Part shown: positions 63,322 through 64,000 of the stretch, piece by piece
Numbering within the stretch: the first letter of the stretch is position 1
Layout: each line of letters opens with the position of its first letter
Made by a program: the position numbers and the translations under genes
Notes under the pieces: generated by a model
The model's input: the letters and a program-made list of their open reading frames with translations, nothing else
Database searches by the model: none
Told to the model about the DNA's origin: nothing
Assembly (NCBI RefSeq): GCF_024181725.1
Contig: NZ_CP028908.1
Location: 1,240,001 to 1,304,000, forward strand
Direction: 5' to 3'
DNA: 64,000 nt
From: Bradyrhizobium sp. WD16
GTDB lineage: Bacteria; Pseudomonadota; Alphaproteobacteria; Rhizobiales; Xanthobacteraceae

Positions 63322-63998
63322 CGGTCCATCCTTGTGGCCCGCAGGACCTCCTCGATGGTGGTATGGCCCATTCCGACCTTATGCAAACCATCCTCGTACA
63401 TGGTTCGCATGCCGCCCCGGCGCGCGACATTCTCGAGCTGTGCGTCGGAGGAGCGGGACAGGATACAATCACGCGCCTCCTTGTCGATCTTCATCAGCTC
63501 CGCGATCGCGATCCGCCCCGAAAACCCCGAGCCGCCGCAGGCGTCGCATCCGGCGGGCTGTAGAATTCTGAGATCGCGCCCGGCGTCGCCGCCGCCGATT
63601 TCCCGCACGATCCGCGGCCGCCAGACGTCCGCGCTCACGTGAGGCGCGGCGCAATGCGGGCAAAGCCGACGGACCAGTCGCTGCGCCAATATGCCGTTGA
63701 CGGTGGACGCCAGCAGATAGTTCTCGACGCCCATGTCGATCAGACGCGAGATCGTCGCCGCGGCGCTGTTGGTGTGCAGGGTCGAGAAGACCAGATGCCC
63801 GGTCAGCGATGCCTGGATGGCAATGCGCGCCGTCTCCAAATCACGAATTTCCCCGATCATGACAATGTCGGGATCCTGCCGCAGGATCGACCGTAGCGAA
63901 TGGGGGAAATCCAGGCCGATCGCGGTGTGCACCTGAACCTGATTGATACCCGCGATCTGATATTCGACGGGATCTTCAACCGTGAACACCTTGACGTT
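63318..63998 (-). CDS. gspE: Type II secretion ATPase GspE (N-terminal part beyond window)
   Basis: The frame is open to the window edge; the visible 227 residues are the C-terminal half. The Asp box starts [10 protein letters not shown], Walker B is [13 protein letters not shown], and the His box is [11 protein letters not shown]. The zinc C4 domain has CPHC and CDACGG. Together with gspF/H/I/J this identifies a type II secretion ATPase rather than a pilus one. The Walker A and N-terminal domains lie outside. Confidence 0.93.
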   Translation of the reverse strand, partial: NVKVFTVEDPVEYQIAGINQVQVHTAIGLDFPHSLRSILRQDPDIVMIGEIRDLETARIAIQASLTGHLVFSTLHTNSAAATISRLIDMGVENYLLASTVNGILAQRLVRRLCPHCAAPHVSADVWRPRIVREIGGGDAGRDLRILQPAGCDACGGSGFSGRIAIAELMKIDKEARDCILSRSSDAQLENVARRGGMRTMYEDGLHKVGMGHTTIEEVLRATRMDR

Positions 63999-64000
63999 GG

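Overview
The window is high-GC alphaproteobacterial DNA, most likely Bradyrhizobium or a close relative (Nitrobacteraceae, Hyphomicrobiales). This rests on the gene order yidC-engB-argB-dapD-dapE-truA-fmt-def, the dnaX-ebfC-recR block with a short SRP RNA beside it, the codon use, and the many 'CGTCATGSCCGGSC'-type intergenic palindromes. No tRNA, rRNA or CRISPR array was seen.

Region 1 (1-32.8 kb) is core chromosome. It holds membrane-protein insertion (yidC), ribosome assembly (engB), arginine and lysine/peptidoglycan precursor synthesis (argB, dapD, dapE), translation start and tRNA modification (fmt, def, truA), DNA replication and repair (dnaX, recR, ebfC, rmuC, polA), SRP RNA (ffs), NAD(H) hydrolysis (nudC), a hexose-phosphate mutase, the helicase hrpB and several regulators. 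Gaps carry two families of palindromes: short REP-like units, and larger composite hairpins with stems of about 17-28 bp. A pfkB-type sugar kinase at 19.75 kb is a multiply broken pseudogene.

Region 2 (32.8-39.4 kb) is a transition zone. An IS630-type element (33008-34060) sits at a TA inside one of the composite hairpins. It is followed by a divergent outer-membrane-barrel/TetR pair, an Rhs scrap, several small AT-richer genes, an FkbM methyltransferase and broken pieces of an IS256-type transposase and a beta-helix protein.

Region 3 (35.8-59.3 kb) is the most unusual part: an array of Rhs/YD-repeat polymorphic-toxin modules, all read on the minus strand. One gene is full length (1940 aa, 53466-59288). 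Downstream of it lie at least four truncated copies of its 3' part, each ending in a different C-terminal domain and most followed by a different small gene in the position of an immunity gene. Two or three further toxin-tail/immunity remnants lack the Rhs core. The modules are separated and partly fused by three IS110-type copies (two whole, one cut) and five copies of an exactly 92-bp mini-element with 10-bp inverted ends. An IS66 element (50231-52719, 8-bp target duplication) splits one module. The mini-element lies in opposite orientations beside two otherwise near-identical IS110 copies, and it supplies start or stop codons to neighbouring truncated genes.

Region 4 (59.4-64 kb) is a type II secretion gene run on the same strand, leading into the full-length Rhs gene: gspE (cut by the window end), gspF, gspH, gspI, gspJ and a short prepilin peptidase. 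The full-length Rhs protein has a Sec signal peptide and a transglutaminase-like N-terminus, and there is no PAAR, VgrG or other T6SS gene nearby. The working hypothesis is a Sec/type-II-exported Rhs toxin whose tip can be exchanged by recombination with the silent modules downstream.
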